A stretch of DNA of 64,000 nucleotides from an uncultured bacterium (GCA_905214625.1 CAJMMQ010000006.1:40029-104028), one strand, 5' to 3'. Counted from the first letter of the stretch, positions 35,117 through 44,800 are shown. Notes: a model not told the origin generated them from the letters alone. Made by a program: numbers and translations.

Positions 35117-36643
35117 ATGAAAAAACTTTATCCTAAAGAATGGATGAAATGGCATCCGTATAAAGAGACAGACGAAGTGGACCATTATTACACCGGAGTG
35201 GCCAACAAGATATATAAAATATTGCATGATTCATATATCGACGAAGGCGATGACTTTATTGTTGATATGGCGTTTATGCTTACGGCATGGTTTGAGGATG
35301 TTATTTCGGAGACGCATGTGTGGGAGACGTTCACCGGGGAGTGTGAGCGGCGCTATGGCTCGCGTCTGCCTTTCTATAAGCTGGGCGGCGAGTATTACCC
35401 CGATGAGATTAATTGCGAGGACGTAAAGTTCTTGATATGGCATTATCTTCAGACTGATTTTGGAGGCGAAAGAATTATCAATCCTGAGAACCCTGCTTTG
35501 GCAAGTGCCGCAAGGCAGATTTTCGAAATGCTTTGCGACGAGTTTGAAGAGGCGCCGCAGAATGAGCGCATGCAGGAGTTTTATGGCAAGCAGACTTTCG
35601 GGCCGGAAGACTTTTTCGCGTATCGTGACAAACTGACGTGGTTTCATCTTAACTGCTATTTTAATTTAATAAACACATATAGGCTGTCTGACGACATGGA
35701 TATGCTATGCCGTGAGTCGGGCGATGATGTAGAGCGGATTAAATTGATTTCACATTCTCTTGTTGTGAACTACTCATTCCAGTCTCGTCTTAACCTTCTG
35801 TCGCTGACATCGGCTGAATGGTTTGCTCTGATATTGAAGAATAATGGTAACGAAAGCGGACCGTGGGATAATATTGAAGCATGTGGCGACAATATATATA
35901 AGCTTGTAAGACAGGACGAGGATTTCATTTATGCTGAAAGTCTCTGCGGCGAAAAGAAAGAGTATGTCATTAAAAAGGATTCTATCGACTTGCTGATGCT
36001 GAAGGCGTTTGTGTCGGGAGAGACGATGTTCAGAACCATGCTGGTAAAGTATGGCGGCGCGTATTGGCAGAACGGATTGATGCAAATCAATGACGATAAA
36101 GGCCCAGATGAATGGGACGCTGACATTGATGAGCTGGAGCATACGCTGACGCACGACAACCAGAAAGCTGTGTTTGAGGATTTTATGAAGGCCAGCGGAG
36201 GCAAGTTCTTTGTGTTTGTTAAGAGTCGTGAGGAAATGAAAGATTTCTTATGCAATAAGATGAAGTATGAGACAAATCCTAATATGATACTGCCTTATGT
36301 AGGCAAAGACGGTGCCATGCTGATGGCTTCGCCGCTGACAGGACTTCACATACAGATGAGGCACGTCAACTGTATATGTTCGCCCGACAATCCTTTCTAT
36401 GATAAAGAGGAAGCAAAGAAAAATGCTTTTATGTTTGTGGTTAATCCCGACGTTGTACCTTATGACATGTATTGCGTTCTTTGGGATAAAGGCATGCTGC
36501 CTGATGCCGCGCTTAAAAGTATTGACGGGTATGAGCACGGGCGCAGTCTGCTGCATGACAATGCGGCTTTCTTTTCAGATTATTTCTATCACAAGTGCCG
36601 TGAGAAAGACTTTACCGACCCTCTGCTTATGAAATGGCTTTAG
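35117..36643 (+). CDS. Cytosolic protein of unknown function
   Basis: A 508-residue protein without signal peptide or membrane segment, acidic and rich in Trp, Tyr, Phe and Met. The N-terminal ~150 residues (MKWHPYKETDEVDHYYTGVANK) look helical; a C-terminal part (VGKDGAMLMASPLTGLHIQMRHVNCICSP) is more beta-rich. I recognise no catalytic motif. It is a monocistronic unit with its own -7 box and a strong terminator. It may be a Bacteroidales-specific family. Confidence 0.85.
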   Translation: MKKLYPKEWMKWHPYKETDEVDHYYTGVANKIYKILHDSYIDEGDDFIVDMAFMLTAWFEDVISETHVWETFTGECERRYGSRLPFYKLGGEYYPDEINCEDVKFLIWHYLQTDFGGERIINPENPALASAARQIFEMLCDEFEEAPQNERMQEFYGKQTFGPEDFFAYRDKLTWFHLNCYFNLINTYRLSDDMDMLCRESGDDVERIKLISHSLVVNYSFQSRLNLLSLTSAEWFALILKNNGNESGPWDNIEACGDNIYKLVRQDEDFIYAESLCGEKKEYVIKKDSIDLLMLKAFVSGETMFRTMLVKYGGAYWQNGLMQINDDKGPDEWDADIDELEHTLTHDNQKAVFEDFMKASGGKFFVFVKSREEMKDFLCNKMKYETNPNMILPYVGKDGAMLMASPLTGLHIQMRHVNCICSPDNPFYDKEEAKKNAFMFVVNPDVVPYDMYCVLWDKGMLPDAALKSIDGYEHGRSLLHDNAAFFSDYFYHKCREKDFTDPLLMKWL

Positions 36644-36708
36644 GCAAAAGGCTATGTTGACGTGATAGGTAGACTGTTAAGGATATTCTGCCTTGGCGCT
36701 TTACAAAA

Positions 36709-36772
36709 TAAAATAAGTCGGTCTGACTGAACCAAAGAAATAATTTTGGAACGTCAGACCGACTTTTTATTT
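36709..36772. terminator. Strong terminator after the 508-residue gene
   Basis: AAGTCGGTCTGAC (36715-36727) pairs with GTCAGACCGACTT (36753-36765), 13 bp perfect, with an inner CCAAA/TTTGG and flanking A/T runs. It can act in both directions and also sits downstream of rseP. Confidence 0.88.
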
Positions 36773-36862
36773 TCTAATCAGGTTAAATGTCAGTAGCTAT
36801 GCCGGCAAGTAAAGCGCTGTCTTTTTGCTTTGAAGAATAATATAAACCGGCAAGGCATATGG

Positions 36863-36900
36863 CTTTAACTCCTTTAACTACTCTAACTCCTTTAACTCCT
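36863..36900 (+). repeat. 9-bp-period CTTTAACTC array
   Basis: Four units of CTTTAACTC or CTCTAACTC, ending 6 bp before the rseP stop codon on the other strand. Confidence 0.75.
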
Positions 36901-36906
36901 AAAAAA

Positions 36907-38286
36907 CTACATATACCCCAGCCATCTGAGGATATCGTTAAGGTTGGCTACAACCATCAGGAGGATAAGTATGCCGAAGCCTACATATTCAGCCCTTATA
37001 AGGAAGTTCTCGCTCGGCTTGCGGCGCGTAATCATCTCGTAGAGCAGGAAGAGAACGTGGCCGCCGTCGAGAGCAGGTATAGGCAGGATGTTCATAAACG
37101 CAAGGATTATGCTTAGAAAAGCAGTCATGCGCCAGAACATCATCCAGTCCCATGTCGGCGGGAACAGGCTGCCGATAGATCCGAAGCCGCCCAGCGACTT
37201 GGCACCGTCGGCTGTAAATACATATTTCATGTCGTCTACATATCCGCGGAGCACGCCGATACCGTATTTTATTCCGGCAGGGAAGCTCTCAAAGAAGCCG
37301 TATTCTACGGTTTCGGGCTTGTAGTATGTAGCCAGATATGTGCGGCCTATGCCCAATGTCAGGTCAGGGTTGAGCACCATTTTCACGGTGTCGCGCTTCT
37401 CGGGTGTGGCCTTGTGGCAGAATACGACGGTTGTTGTGCGCACCTTCATGCTGTCCTTCGTAGTCTTGGCCACGCTAAGCACATCGTTCATTATGGCCAT
37501 CTGATCGTCAAACTCGTTCCACGAGTCGATGCTCTTGCCGCCTATTGCCAGCAGCTTGTCGCCCTTCAGCATGCCGGCTTTTGCCGCCGGAGAGTTAGGC
37601 ATCACGCTGTCTATGTCGGCCGGGATAAACGGCTTTACAAACACGGGCTGCTCCTTGAGCATGGTCAGCAGGCTCATGTCTTCGGGCATGGTGAGCTGTA
37701 TCTCCTTGCCCTGGCGCATAACGGTTACGGTCTGCGCGTTGGCTATGTCGCGGTACATGTCGACGTCAAACTTTGTCAGCGTGTTCTCGTTGGTTCGCAG
37801 CAGCACGTCGCCGTCCTTGAAGCCTATCTTCTTGGCAGCGTCGTTAAACTTCATACCCATCGTCATCTTGTCCAGACGGTAGTATGAGTCTCCCCATGTG
37901 TAGAGCACCATCGAATAGATAAACAGCGCAAGCAGGAAGTTTACGAGCACTCCGCCCACCATTATCAGCAGTCGCTGCCATGCCGGCTTGGAGCGGAACT
38001 CCCACGGCTGCGCCGGCTGCTTCATCTGTTCGGTGTCGAACGACTCGTCTATCATGCCCGAAATCTTGCAGTAGCCGCCGAGCGGAAGCCATCCCACGCC
38101 GTATGTCGTGTCGCTTTTCTTGGGCTTAAATTCAAAGAGGTGGAACCATGGGTCGAAGAACAAGTAAAACTTTTCAACCCTTACGCCGAAAAGTTTTGCA
38201 AAGAAGAAGTGGCCGCCTTCATGCAGCAGCACGAGAATAGAGATTGCCAGCATAAACTGGAGCAGTCTTATCAAAAATATTTCCAT
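36907..38286 (-). CDS. rseP: RIP metalloprotease RseP
   Basis: A site-2-type intramembrane protease. The zinc-binding HEGGH (His22, Glu23, His26) sits in the first membrane segment and the third ligand in ALDGGH near the C-terminus, with PDZ-like regions between (about 130-300) and four or so membrane segments overall. The 459-residue length is standard. In other bacteria RseP cleaves anti-sigma factors in envelope stress signalling. It is last in a minus-strand run behind dxr, as is common in Bacteroidetes. Confidence 0.95.
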   Translation of the reverse strand: MEIFLIRLLQFMLAISILVLLHEGGHFFFAKLFGVRVEKFYLFFDPWFHLFEFKPKKSDTTYGVGWLPLGGYCKISGMIDESFDTEQMKQPAQPWEFRSKPAWQRLLIMVGGVLVNFLLALFIYSMVLYTWGDSYYRLDKMTMGMKFNDAAKKIGFKDGDVLLRTNENTLTKFDVDMYRDIANAQTVTVMRQGKEIQLTMPEDMSLLTMLKEQPVFVKPFIPADIDSVMPNSPAAKAGMLKGDKLLAIGGKSIDSWNEFDDQMAIMNDVLSVAKTTKDSMKVRTTTVVFCHKATPEKRDTVKMVLNPDLTLGIGRTYLATYYKPETVEYGFFESFPAGIKYGIGVLRGYVDDMKYVFTADGAKSLGGFGSIGSLFPPTWDWMMFWRMTAFLSIILAFMNILPIPALDGGHVLFLLYEMITRRKPSENFLIRAEYVGFGILILLMVVANLNDILRWLGYM

Positions 38287-38388
38287 GTCTCTGTTTTCTT
38301 AATTTTTCTTTCTGCGGCCGGTCGCCGCCGTCGGATTGTTTTGCTTTTGGATAAAAATATGTTACTTGTTTTATTTATTCTTTCTTTA

Positions 38389-39546
38389 TCAGTGTGCCCC
38401 GAGCAGTTCGGTAGCCACGCGCCTTGCCTCGGCGTCGGTGCTTACGTAGGTGTCATAGTCGGGTGCGCTGCTGAAGCTTACGCGGCTCATGGTCTTCTCT
38501 ATGATGTCGCTCATCTGTGTGAATCCGCACTTGTCCTCAAGGAATCCGCGGTTGACAATCTCGTTGGCAGCGTTGACAATGCACGGCATGTTGCCGCCTT
38601 TCTTTATCGCCTCGAAGGCAAGGGCAAGGCAGCGGAACTTGTCTAAGTCGGGCTCGAAGAACTCCAGCGGCTGCTTGAACAGGTCGAGACGGTCTTCGTT
38701 GAGGTGAATGCGGTCGGGGTAAGTCAGCGCATACTGTATGGGCAGGCGCATGTCGGGCACTCCGAGCTGTGCCTTCACGGCTCCGTCGGCAAACTGTACG
38801 GCGCTGTGCACGATGCTCTGCGGATGGATAAGCACCTGAATCTTGTCGGCCGGAACGCCGAAGAGCCATTTAGCCTCGATAACCTCGAAGCCCTTGTTCA
38901 TCATCGTGGCGCTGTCTATGGTTATCTTTGCGCCCATGCTCCATGTGGGATGCTTCAGCGCGTCGGCCTTGGTTACGGTGGCAAGCTGTTCCTTGGTGAA
39001 GTTGCGGAACGGGCCGCCTGATGCCGTCAGCAATATCTTTTCAATCTCGTTGTCGCCTTCTCCGGCCAGACTTTGGAATATGGCAGAGTGCTCGCTGTCA
39101 ACGGGTATTATCGGGGCGTGGTATTTCTGCGCCAGCTCGCATATCAGTTCTCCGGCAACAACCAGAGTCTCCTTGTTGGCAAGACATATCTTCTTGTGTG
39201 CCTTGATGGCGTGAATTGTCGGATTAAGTCCGGCAAAGCCCACCATTGCCGTAAGCACCATGTCTATCGGGCCGGCCTCCACTATTTCGTCTATGGCCTG
39301 TTTGCCTGCATACACCTTAATGTCGGGCAGGTCGGCGAGCAGGCTTTTCAGTTCTTCATACTTGTCTTCGTTGGCAATCACCACTGCTGCCGGATTGTAG
39401 CGGCGTGCCTGTTCGGCCAGTTCTTTCACTCTGTTGTTGGCCGTGAGGCAGTAAGCCTCAAACAGGTCTGGATGCTCGTCAATCACCTGCAGTGCCTGTG
39501 TGCCTATCGAGCCTGTTGAACCAAGAATGGCTATTTGTTTTTTCAT
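38389..39546 (-). CDS. dxr: 1-deoxy-D-xylulose 5-phosphate reductoisomerase
   Basis: Second step of the MEP isoprenoid pathway: NADPH-dependent conversion of DXP to MEP. The N-terminal ILGSTGSIGTQAL loop (4-17) binds NADPH. The metal/substrate segment PVDSEHSAIFQ, the ASGGPF loop and the LxHPQSIVHS motif are all present. Length (385) is normal. It lies between rimM and rseP; ispF, a later pathway step, is at 54357. Confidence 0.97.
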   Translation of the reverse strand: MKKQIAILGSTGSIGTQALQVIDEHPDLFEAYCLTANNRVKELAEQARRYNPAAVVIANEDKYEELKSLLADLPDIKVYAGKQAIDEIVEAGPIDMVLTAMVGFAGLNPTIHAIKAHKKICLANKETLVVAGELICELAQKYHAPIIPVDSEHSAIFQSLAGEGDNEIEKILLTASGGPFRNFTKEQLATVTKADALKHPTWSMGAKITIDSATMMNKGFEVIEAKWLFGVPADKIQVLIHPQSIVHSAVQFADGAVKAQLGVPDMRLPIQYALTYPDRIHLNEDRLDLFKQPLEFFEPDLDKFRCLALAFEAIKKGGNMPCIVNAANEIVNRGFLEDKCGFTQMSDIIEKTMSRVSFSSAPDYDTYVSTDAEARRVATELLGAH

Positions 39547-39647
39547 AAAATCTTAAATTCTCCCAACTTCTAAATTTGTTTCTCTTGTCTTTCGTCGTTC
39601 CGTATCGTCTTTGGCGCGCTTTGCGGCCGTAGGGCCGTGGCGGCAGC

Positions 39648-40175
39648 TTATTCAAGGTCGAGAAGTCCTTCGGGCAGGTCTACCACAATGATGTGCCTCT
39701 CGGTGTCTACGTCAATGATGAAGTCTTCCGATGCCGGTATCATTATTTCCTTGCCGTCGGGCGTCTCTACGTTAAAGAGAGTGTTTACTGTTGAATAGTC
39801 AACCGACTTGACCGTGCCAATCAGGCGGTTGCCGTTGTTGGCATCGAGCAGGCTGAAGTTTTCTGCCTCATTGAGCGACATGGCGTCCTGGCTCTCTTCC
39901 GCCAGCTTGCGGCTGAAGTAGACGTCGCATCCGGTGAGTTCCTGCGCCTGCTCCTTTGTGTCGATATCGCAAAACTTCACAAGGGCCGTCTCATCGCTCT
40001 TGAACCTGTATTCCTCGAAAAAGAATGGCACGAGTATGCCGTCGATGAGCAGCACGAGATAGTCGGCGTCAACTCTGTCGAACACGTCGTCCTCAAACAT
40101 TAGCGAAACTTCGCCCTTCACGCCGTGGGGCTTGCCTATCTTGCCTATCTTGAAAACTTCCTCTTGTCTTATCAT
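39648..40175 (-). CDS. rimM: Ribosome maturation factor RimM
   Basis: A 175-residue 30S maturation factor. The N-terminal beta-barrel opens with IGKIGKPHGVKGEVSL, diagnostic of RimM, and the C-terminal PRC-barrel includes the EIMIPASEDFI segment, close to the family's IPA motif. It is 25 bp downstream of murA, so the two are co-transcribed. Confidence 0.95.
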   Translation of the reverse strand: MIRQEEVFKIGKIGKPHGVKGEVSLMFEDDVFDRVDADYLVLLIDGILVPFFFEEYRFKSDETALVKFCDIDTKEQAQELTGCDVYFSRKLAEESQDAMSLNEAENFSLLDANNGNRLIGTVKSVDYSTVNTLFNVETPDGKEIMIPASEDFIIDVDTERHIIVVDLPEGLLDLE

Positions 40176-40200
40176 CGCTGTTGCTGTTTCGCTTTTATGC

Positions 40201-41508
40201 TTAGCTTATGCGCTCAATCTTGGCTCCGAGGTTGTTCAGTCGCGCCTCAATGTCCTCGTATCCTCGGTCAATCTGCGCAATGTTGTCTATGCGGCTTGTG
40301 CCGTTGGCGCTCATGGCCGCTATGAGCAGCGCTATTCCGGCTCGTATGTCGGGGCTTGTCATGCGTCCGGCACGCAGCCTTACGTTATGGTCGTGGCCTA
40401 CCACCACGGCTCTGTGCGGGTCGCAGAGTATTATCTGTGCGCCCATGTCTATCAGCTTGTCTACAAAGAACAGGCGGCTCTCAAACATCTTCTGGTGGAA
40501 CAGCACGCTGCCTCTTGCCTGGGTGGCCACGACGAGCAGCACCGACAGCAGGTCGGGCGTAAGTCCGGGCCATGGGGCATCGGCCAGAGTCATTATCGAG
40601 CCGTCAATGAACGAGTCGATTTCGTAGTGGTCCATGTGCGGTATTATCAGGTCATCGCCCTCGATTTCAATTTTTACGCCTAAACGTCTGAATGCGTCGG
40701 GAATAATTCCCAGATTGCGAAGCGACACGTTTTTTATGCGTATGCCGTCGCCTACCATGGCTGCCATGCCTATGAACGAGCCCACCTCAATCATGTCGGG
40801 CAGTATTTTGTGCTCTGTTCCGTGTAGCGACTCTACTCCTACTATTGTCAGCAGATTAGAGGCAATGCCGCTGATGCGTGCGCCCATTTGGTTGAGCATG
40901 TGGCACAGCTGCTGTATGTAGGGCTCGCATGCCGCGTTGTATATCGTCGTTGTCCCTTTGGCCAGCACGGCTGCCATTATGATGTTTGCCGTACCGGTTA
41001 CCGATGCCTCGTCGAGCAGCATGTAGCAGCCTTTAAGCTCCTTGCCGTTTATCTCGAATGTGTTTCTTTCGTCGTTGTGCAGAAATTGTGCGCCCAGATA
41101 CTTGAATCCCAGAAAGTGGGTGTCCAGGCGTCGCCGTCCTATCTTGTCTCCGCCCGGCTTGGTCACTACGGCCTTGCCGAAGCGTGCCAGCAGCGGTCCT
41201 ATCATCAGCACGCTGCCCCTGAGCGAAGCGCATTTGCGTATAAACTCGTCGCTCTCCAGATAGTCGAGGTTGATGTTCTCTGCCTTGAACGAATATTCGT
41301 TCCTGCTTATGCGGGTTACGTCTACGCCTATGTCTGTGAGCAGCAGTATGAGGTTTTTTACGTCAAGAATGTCAGGTATGTTCTTTATTCTTACTTCTTC
41401 GGGCGTAAGCAGTGATGCGCATATCACCTCGAGCGCCTCGTTTTTGGCGCCTTGCGGTGTTATTGTTCCGCTGAGCGAATGTCCGCCTTCTATGATGAAA
41501 GATTCCAT
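40201..41508 (-). CDS. murA: UDP-N-acetylglucosamine 1-carboxyvinyltransferase
   Basis: First committed step of peptidoglycan synthesis: transfer of enolpyruvate from PEP to UDP-GlcNAc. The 435-residue protein has the N-terminal KNEALEV segment and the catalytic loop PGGDKIGRR, in which the usual catalytic Cys is replaced by Asp121. Such Asp enzymes are active but not alkylated by fosfomycin. The gene sits between DUF4290 and rimM, spaced by 36 and 25 bp. Confidence 0.96.
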   Translation of the reverse strand: MESFIIEGGHSLSGTITPQGAKNEALEVICASLLTPEEVRIKNIPDILDVKNLILLLTDIGVDVTRISRNEYSFKAENINLDYLESDEFIRKCASLRGSVLMIGPLLARFGKAVVTKPGGDKIGRRRLDTHFLGFKYLGAQFLHNDERNTFEINGKELKGCYMLLDEASVTGTANIIMAAVLAKGTTTIYNAACEPYIQQLCHMLNQMGARISGIASNLLTIVGVESLHGTEHKILPDMIEVGSFIGMAAMVGDGIRIKNVSLRNLGIIPDAFRRLGVKIEIEGDDLIIPHMDHYEIDSFIDGSIMTLADAPWPGLTPDLLSVLLVVATQARGSVLFHQKMFESRLFFVDKLIDMGAQIILCDPHRAVVVGHDHNVRLRAGRMTSPDIRAGIALLIAAMSANGTSRIDNIAQIDRGYEDIEARLNNLGAKIERIS

Positions 41509-41544
41509 GTTCGGGTTTTGATTTGGTTAACGTTGCTGTTAGCG

Positions 41545-42141
41545 TTATCTTCTTTTCCTTCTCCTTTCTCCGGGCTCTTTGAGACTTCCCACATTAAACT
41601 TGAATGTGTCGAGGTCGAGCTGTATCTTTCCGTCAGTGAAGCGTGCCAGGTCCGAGGCTATTTTCTCGTCGTCGCTCGAGCCGTGGCTCCATTGTATCAG
41701 GTTGCGTTTCATCTGGTTGGCCGTCAGTCTCGTAAGCTCGTCACGTTCTGGTCCGGGCTCCATGTTCATCAGTTGTTCAAACAGCTCGAACACCATTCCG
41801 CCGTAATGCTTTATGGGGTTTTTCTGTTTGGGATATTCCATGGGCTGCGGTTTCGTCGTTATGCTTTTTGCCTCGTTGATGTCTACCGGATAGTCGATGT
41901 CGAGCTTAAAGTCGCTCATTATTGCAAGATGGTCCCACAGCTTCTGCATGTAGTCAATGTTCTCTCTGTTTTGCGGAAACATGCGCTCCATTATGCATAT
42001 TATGGTCTCTGCGCATTTTTGGCGCTCTTCTCTGTCTTTGAGCGTCATGGCATAGTCAACCATCTTTTGCACTTCGCGTCCGTATTCCGGCAGTTTGAGC
42101 TTCTTGCGCTGAGTGTTATAGTCTAATCCATCGATTTCCAT
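41545..42141 (-). CDS. DUF4290 family protein
   Basis: A 198-residue cytosolic protein with an N-terminal LDYNTQRKKLKLPEYGREVQ block typical of the Bacteroidetes DUF4290 family, then helical regions and a basic tail (RRRKRR). Function unknown. Its fixed place directly upstream of murA and rimM suggests a housekeeping role in cell wall or ribosome biology, but that is context only. Confidence 0.9.
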   Translation of the reverse strand: MEIDGLDYNTQRKKLKLPEYGREVQKMVDYAMTLKDREERQKCAETIICIMERMFPQNRENIDYMQKLWDHLAIMSDFKLDIDYPVDINEAKSITTKPQPMEYPKQKNPIKHYGGMVFELFEQLMNMEPGPERDELTRLTANQMKRNLIQWSHGSSDDEKIASDLARFTDGKIQLDLDTFKFNVGSLKEPGERRRKRR

Positions 42142-42236
42142 TTCTCTCGTATTAATTTGGATTTAAATGTAGTGTGATTATATTTCTTATTGTTGTTCAT
42201 GCCGCTTTTGCCCTGTTAGTGTCATTGACATTTGGC

Positions 42237-42926
42237 TTACAGCAGTTTCTTCGGTGTCTTGGCCACAAAGTCTTTCAGATAGAATGGCACGAAGTAGGCC
42301 ACGTCTTCAAATTTCTCTTCGGCCATGCGTTTTTCTGCCAGCGGAAACATGTTCTTTGCCAGTGGCTCAATGCCTTTTACCAGTATGGCGTTGGGGTGGT
42401 TTATGGCTTCTATGCACTTGCATGCGCCGTTGCCGAAGAAATACACCTTGCCCTTGTCGAGAAATTCCTTATATGTGCAGGCATCCACCACGTCGGCCTG
42501 CACGCCCCTTACTTCTTTCAGCGAGCGGTCGTATATGGCTGAATAAACCTCCATGCGACGTGCGTCGAGCATAGGGCAGAGCAGCGCGCCAGGTTCGGGC
42601 TCGTGAGTAAGCAATACGGGCACTGTGAGCAGCTCGAGCGTAGGCACGGCTATCAGCTTGATGTTGCGGCCGTAACAGATGCCCTTGGCCATCGACACGC
42701 CTATACGCAGGCCGGTGTATGATCCGGGGCCGCAGCTCACGGCTACGGCATCGAGCGGAATGGCGTGGCTGTCGGCGAACGAAATGGCTTCGTCAATAAA
42801 TGTTCCAAGTCTTACTGCATGGTTGGGGCCGCTATGGTCTTCTTTGCTGAATATGCAGGAGCCGTCCTGGCTTACTGCCACCGAACACACGTTGGTGCTC
42901 GTCTCAATATTCAAAATACACGACAT
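42237..42926 (-). CDS. tsaB: tRNA t6A synthesis protein TsaB
   Basis: A 229-residue ASKHA-fold protein that partners TsaD in making t6A37 on ANN-decoding tRNAs. The start MSCILNIETSTNVCSVAV and the segment VSCGPGSYTGLRIGVSMAKG are typical. The ATG at 42926 is chosen because the frame's extension to 43025 crosses the -7 box and would add unconserved residues. It is divergent from yicC. Confidence 0.93.
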   Translation of the reverse strand: MSCILNIETSTNVCSVAVSQDGSCIFSKEDHSGPNHAVRLGTFIDEAISFADSHAIPLDAVAVSCGPGSYTGLRIGVSMAKGICYGRNIKLIAVPTLELLTVPVLLTHEPEPGALLCPMLDARRMEVYSAIYDRSLKEVRGVQADVVDACTYKEFLDKGKVYFFGNGACKCIEAINHPNAILVKGIEPLAKNMFPLAEKRMAEEKFEDVAYFVPFYLKDFVAKTPKKLL

Positions 42927-42954
42927 AATTAAAAATATCTTCTTAAATAAAGTG

Positions 42955-42962
42955 CAAAAATA
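42955..42962 (-). promoter_or_regulatory. tsaB -7 box
   Basis: Minus-strand TATTTTTG, 29 bp before the ATG; no -33 match. It may also drive the downstream DUF4290-murA-rimM-dxr-rseP run. Confidence 0.6.
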
Positions 42963-42984
42963 CTCTTTTTTCCGAATAAATATG

Positions 42985-42992
42985 TACTTTTG
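42985..42992 (+). promoter_or_regulatory. yicC -7 box
   Basis: TACTTTTG followed by GCA, 25 bp before the ATG at 43017. Confidence 0.6.
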
Positions 42993-43016
42993 CATAAATT
43001 TAACTACAAAAGTGTT

Positions 43017-43892
43017 ATGATACAATCTATGACGGGTTATGGCAAGTCGGTCGTAACCTTCAATGAGAAGAAAATAAATGTAGAGATAAAATCTTTAAAC
43101 AGTAAGGCCTTAGACCTGTCTACGCGCATTGCGCCGCTATACCGTGAAAAAGAAATGGAGATGCGCCAGATGATATCGAAGGCGCTCGTAAGAGGAAAGG
43201 TCGACTTTTCTATCTGGATTGAAAAGGATGCGTCTGTTGACGCCACGCCTGTTAACTGCGCGCTGGTTGATAACTATTATCATCAGATTAAGGACATTGC
43301 CGCCAAGACCGGCATTCCGGAGCCGCAGGACTGGTTCAGCGTGATAATGCGCATGCCCGACGTTATGAGCAAGACCGAGGCCGAGGTGCTTACCGACGAG
43401 GAGTGGGCCGTTGCGCGCGCAGGCGTTGAGCAGGCGTTGGAAGCTCTTGTGGAGTTCCGCAAGCAGGAGGGCGAGGCTCTTTATGCTAAGTTCAGCGAGA
43501 AGCTCGACAATATAGGCTGTCTGCTGGCTTCTATTGAGCCATACGAGAAGTCGCGCGTGGAGAAGATACGCAGCCGCATCGTTGAGGGGCTGAAGGGCAT
43601 ACCCGAAATAGAATACGACAAGAACCGTCTGGAGCAGGAGCTTATCTATTACATAGAGAAACTCGACATCAACGAGGAGAAACAGCGCCTTGCCAACCAT
43701 CTTAAATATTTCCGCGAGACCATGAACGACGGCATTGGCCAGGGCAAGAAGCTCGGCTTCATAGCTCAGGAGATGGGACGCGAAATAAACACCACTGGCA
43801 GCAAGAGTAACCAGGCCGAGATGCAGAACATCGTGGTGAAGATGAAGGACGAACTGGAACAGATAAAAGAGCAGGTGCTTAATGTACTTTAA
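43017..43892 (+). CDS. YicC/YloC family endoribonuclease
   Basis: A 291-residue protein of the YicC family, cytosolic endoribonucleases linked to stationary-phase survival and small-RNA turnover. The N-terminus MIQSMTGYGKS and the C-terminal GREINTTGSKSNQAEMQ segment are family landmarks. The start at 43017 gives the conserved N-terminus; an upstream in-frame ATG at 42990 lies inside the -7 box. gmk is next, as in many bacteria, but a repeat-filled 308-bp gap separates them. Confidence 0.94.
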   Translation: MIQSMTGYGKSVVTFNEKKINVEIKSLNSKALDLSTRIAPLYREKEMEMRQMISKALVRGKVDFSIWIEKDASVDATPVNCALVDNYYHQIKDIAAKTGIPEPQDWFSVIMRMPDVMSKTEAEVLTDEEWAVARAGVEQALEALVEFRKQEGEALYAKFSEKLDNIGCLLASIEPYEKSRVEKIRSRIVEGLKGIPEIEYDKNRLEQELIYYIEKLDINEEKQRLANHLKYFRETMNDGIGQGKKLGFIAQEMGREINTTGSKSNQAEMQNIVVKMKDELEQIKEQVLNVL

Positions 43893-43897
43893 ATTTT

Positions 43898-44190
43898 AGG
43901 AGTTAAAGTAGTTAGAAGGAGTTAAAGTAGTTAAAGTCATTACCATTGCGCGTTCTTTTCATAAAGAAAGCTTTTGGGTATGATGCTTAAAAATATAGAG
44001 AAAGTCAAAAACATATGACTTTAACTCCTTCTAACTCCTCTAACTCACGTCTTGCGAAAGTGAAAAGATAAAAGTGAAAAATCCAAATGCGTAGCGGTTG
44101 ATAAGAAGCAACAAGGCTATTGACTTTAACTCCTAGCCAACTTGTTGGCGATAACTCCTTCTAACTCCTTTAACTACCAAATTAACTCCT
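43898..44190. repeat. Composite repeat cluster between yicC and gmk
   Basis: Contains reverse-oriented 9-bp arrays (43898-43938), forward arrays (44018-44046 and 44122-44190), a block shared with the gmk 3' end (44047-44074) and a 77-bp block (44084-44160) with an inverted copy at 46300-46376. The palindrome GCCAAC-TT-GTTGGC lies inside the last block. Confidence 0.8.
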
Positions 44191-44200
44191 TTTTAAAACC

Positions 44201-44800
44201 ATGCCCGGAAAACTCATTATCTTCTCTGCTCCGAGCGGAAGCGGAAAGAGCACAATAATCAACTGGCTGATGTCGCACGAAGAGCTGCGCATGACCTTCA
44301 GTATATCATGCACAAGCCGCGCCCCGAGAGGCACTGAGCGCAACGGCGTTGAATATTTCTTCGTCACGCCCGAAGAGTTCAGACGCCGGATAGACAACGA
44401 CGAGTTCCTCGAGTATGAGGAAGTTTATAAAGACCGCTACTACGGCACGCTGAAGCAGCAGGTTGAGGCACAGCTCGAAAAGGGCGAGAACGTTGTCTTC
44501 GACGTAGACGTTAAGGGCGGATGCAACATAAAGGACTATTATGGCGACCGCGCTCTCAGCGTGTTCATCCAGCCGCCGTCGATAGAGGAGCTGCGCAACC
44601 GTCTGACAGGACGCGGCACCGACGCCCCGAAAGTGATAGAAGACCGCATAGCCCGTGCGTCGTTCGAGCTTACCTTCGCCCCGAAGTTCGACAAGGTGGT
44701 TATCAACGACGACCTCGACAAAGCTAAGGCCGAGGCGCTGAAGATAGTTAAAGACTTCCTATTTGGAAGTGAAGAACGTCTTGCGAAAGTGAAAAGATAA
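44201..44800 (+). CDS. gmk: Guanylate kinase
   Basis: Phosphorylates GMP to GDP. A 199-residue protein with P-loop APSGSGKST (10-18), the GMP-binding SCTSRAPRGTERNGVEYFF region, and the typical lid. The last ~9 codons and the stop lie in a repeat whose 28-bp core (44776-44803) also occurs at 44047-44074, so the extreme C-terminus may have been altered by repeat insertion. Downstream DNA to nadD is all repeats. Confidence 0.96.
   Translation: MPGKLIIFSAPSGSGKSTIINWLMSHEELRMTFSISCTSRAPRGTERNGVEYFFVTPEEFRRRIDNDEFLEYEEVYKDRYYGTLKQQVEAQLEKGENVVFDVDVKGGCNIKDYYGDRALSVFIQPPSIEELRNRLTGRGTDAPKVIEDRIARASFELTFAPKFDKVVINDDLDKAKAEALKIVKDFLFGSEERLAKVKR

Noticed and set aside
42927..43025. Upstream start for tsaB
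   Set aside because: It would cross the promoter region and overlap yicC; the conserved N-terminus begins at 42926.
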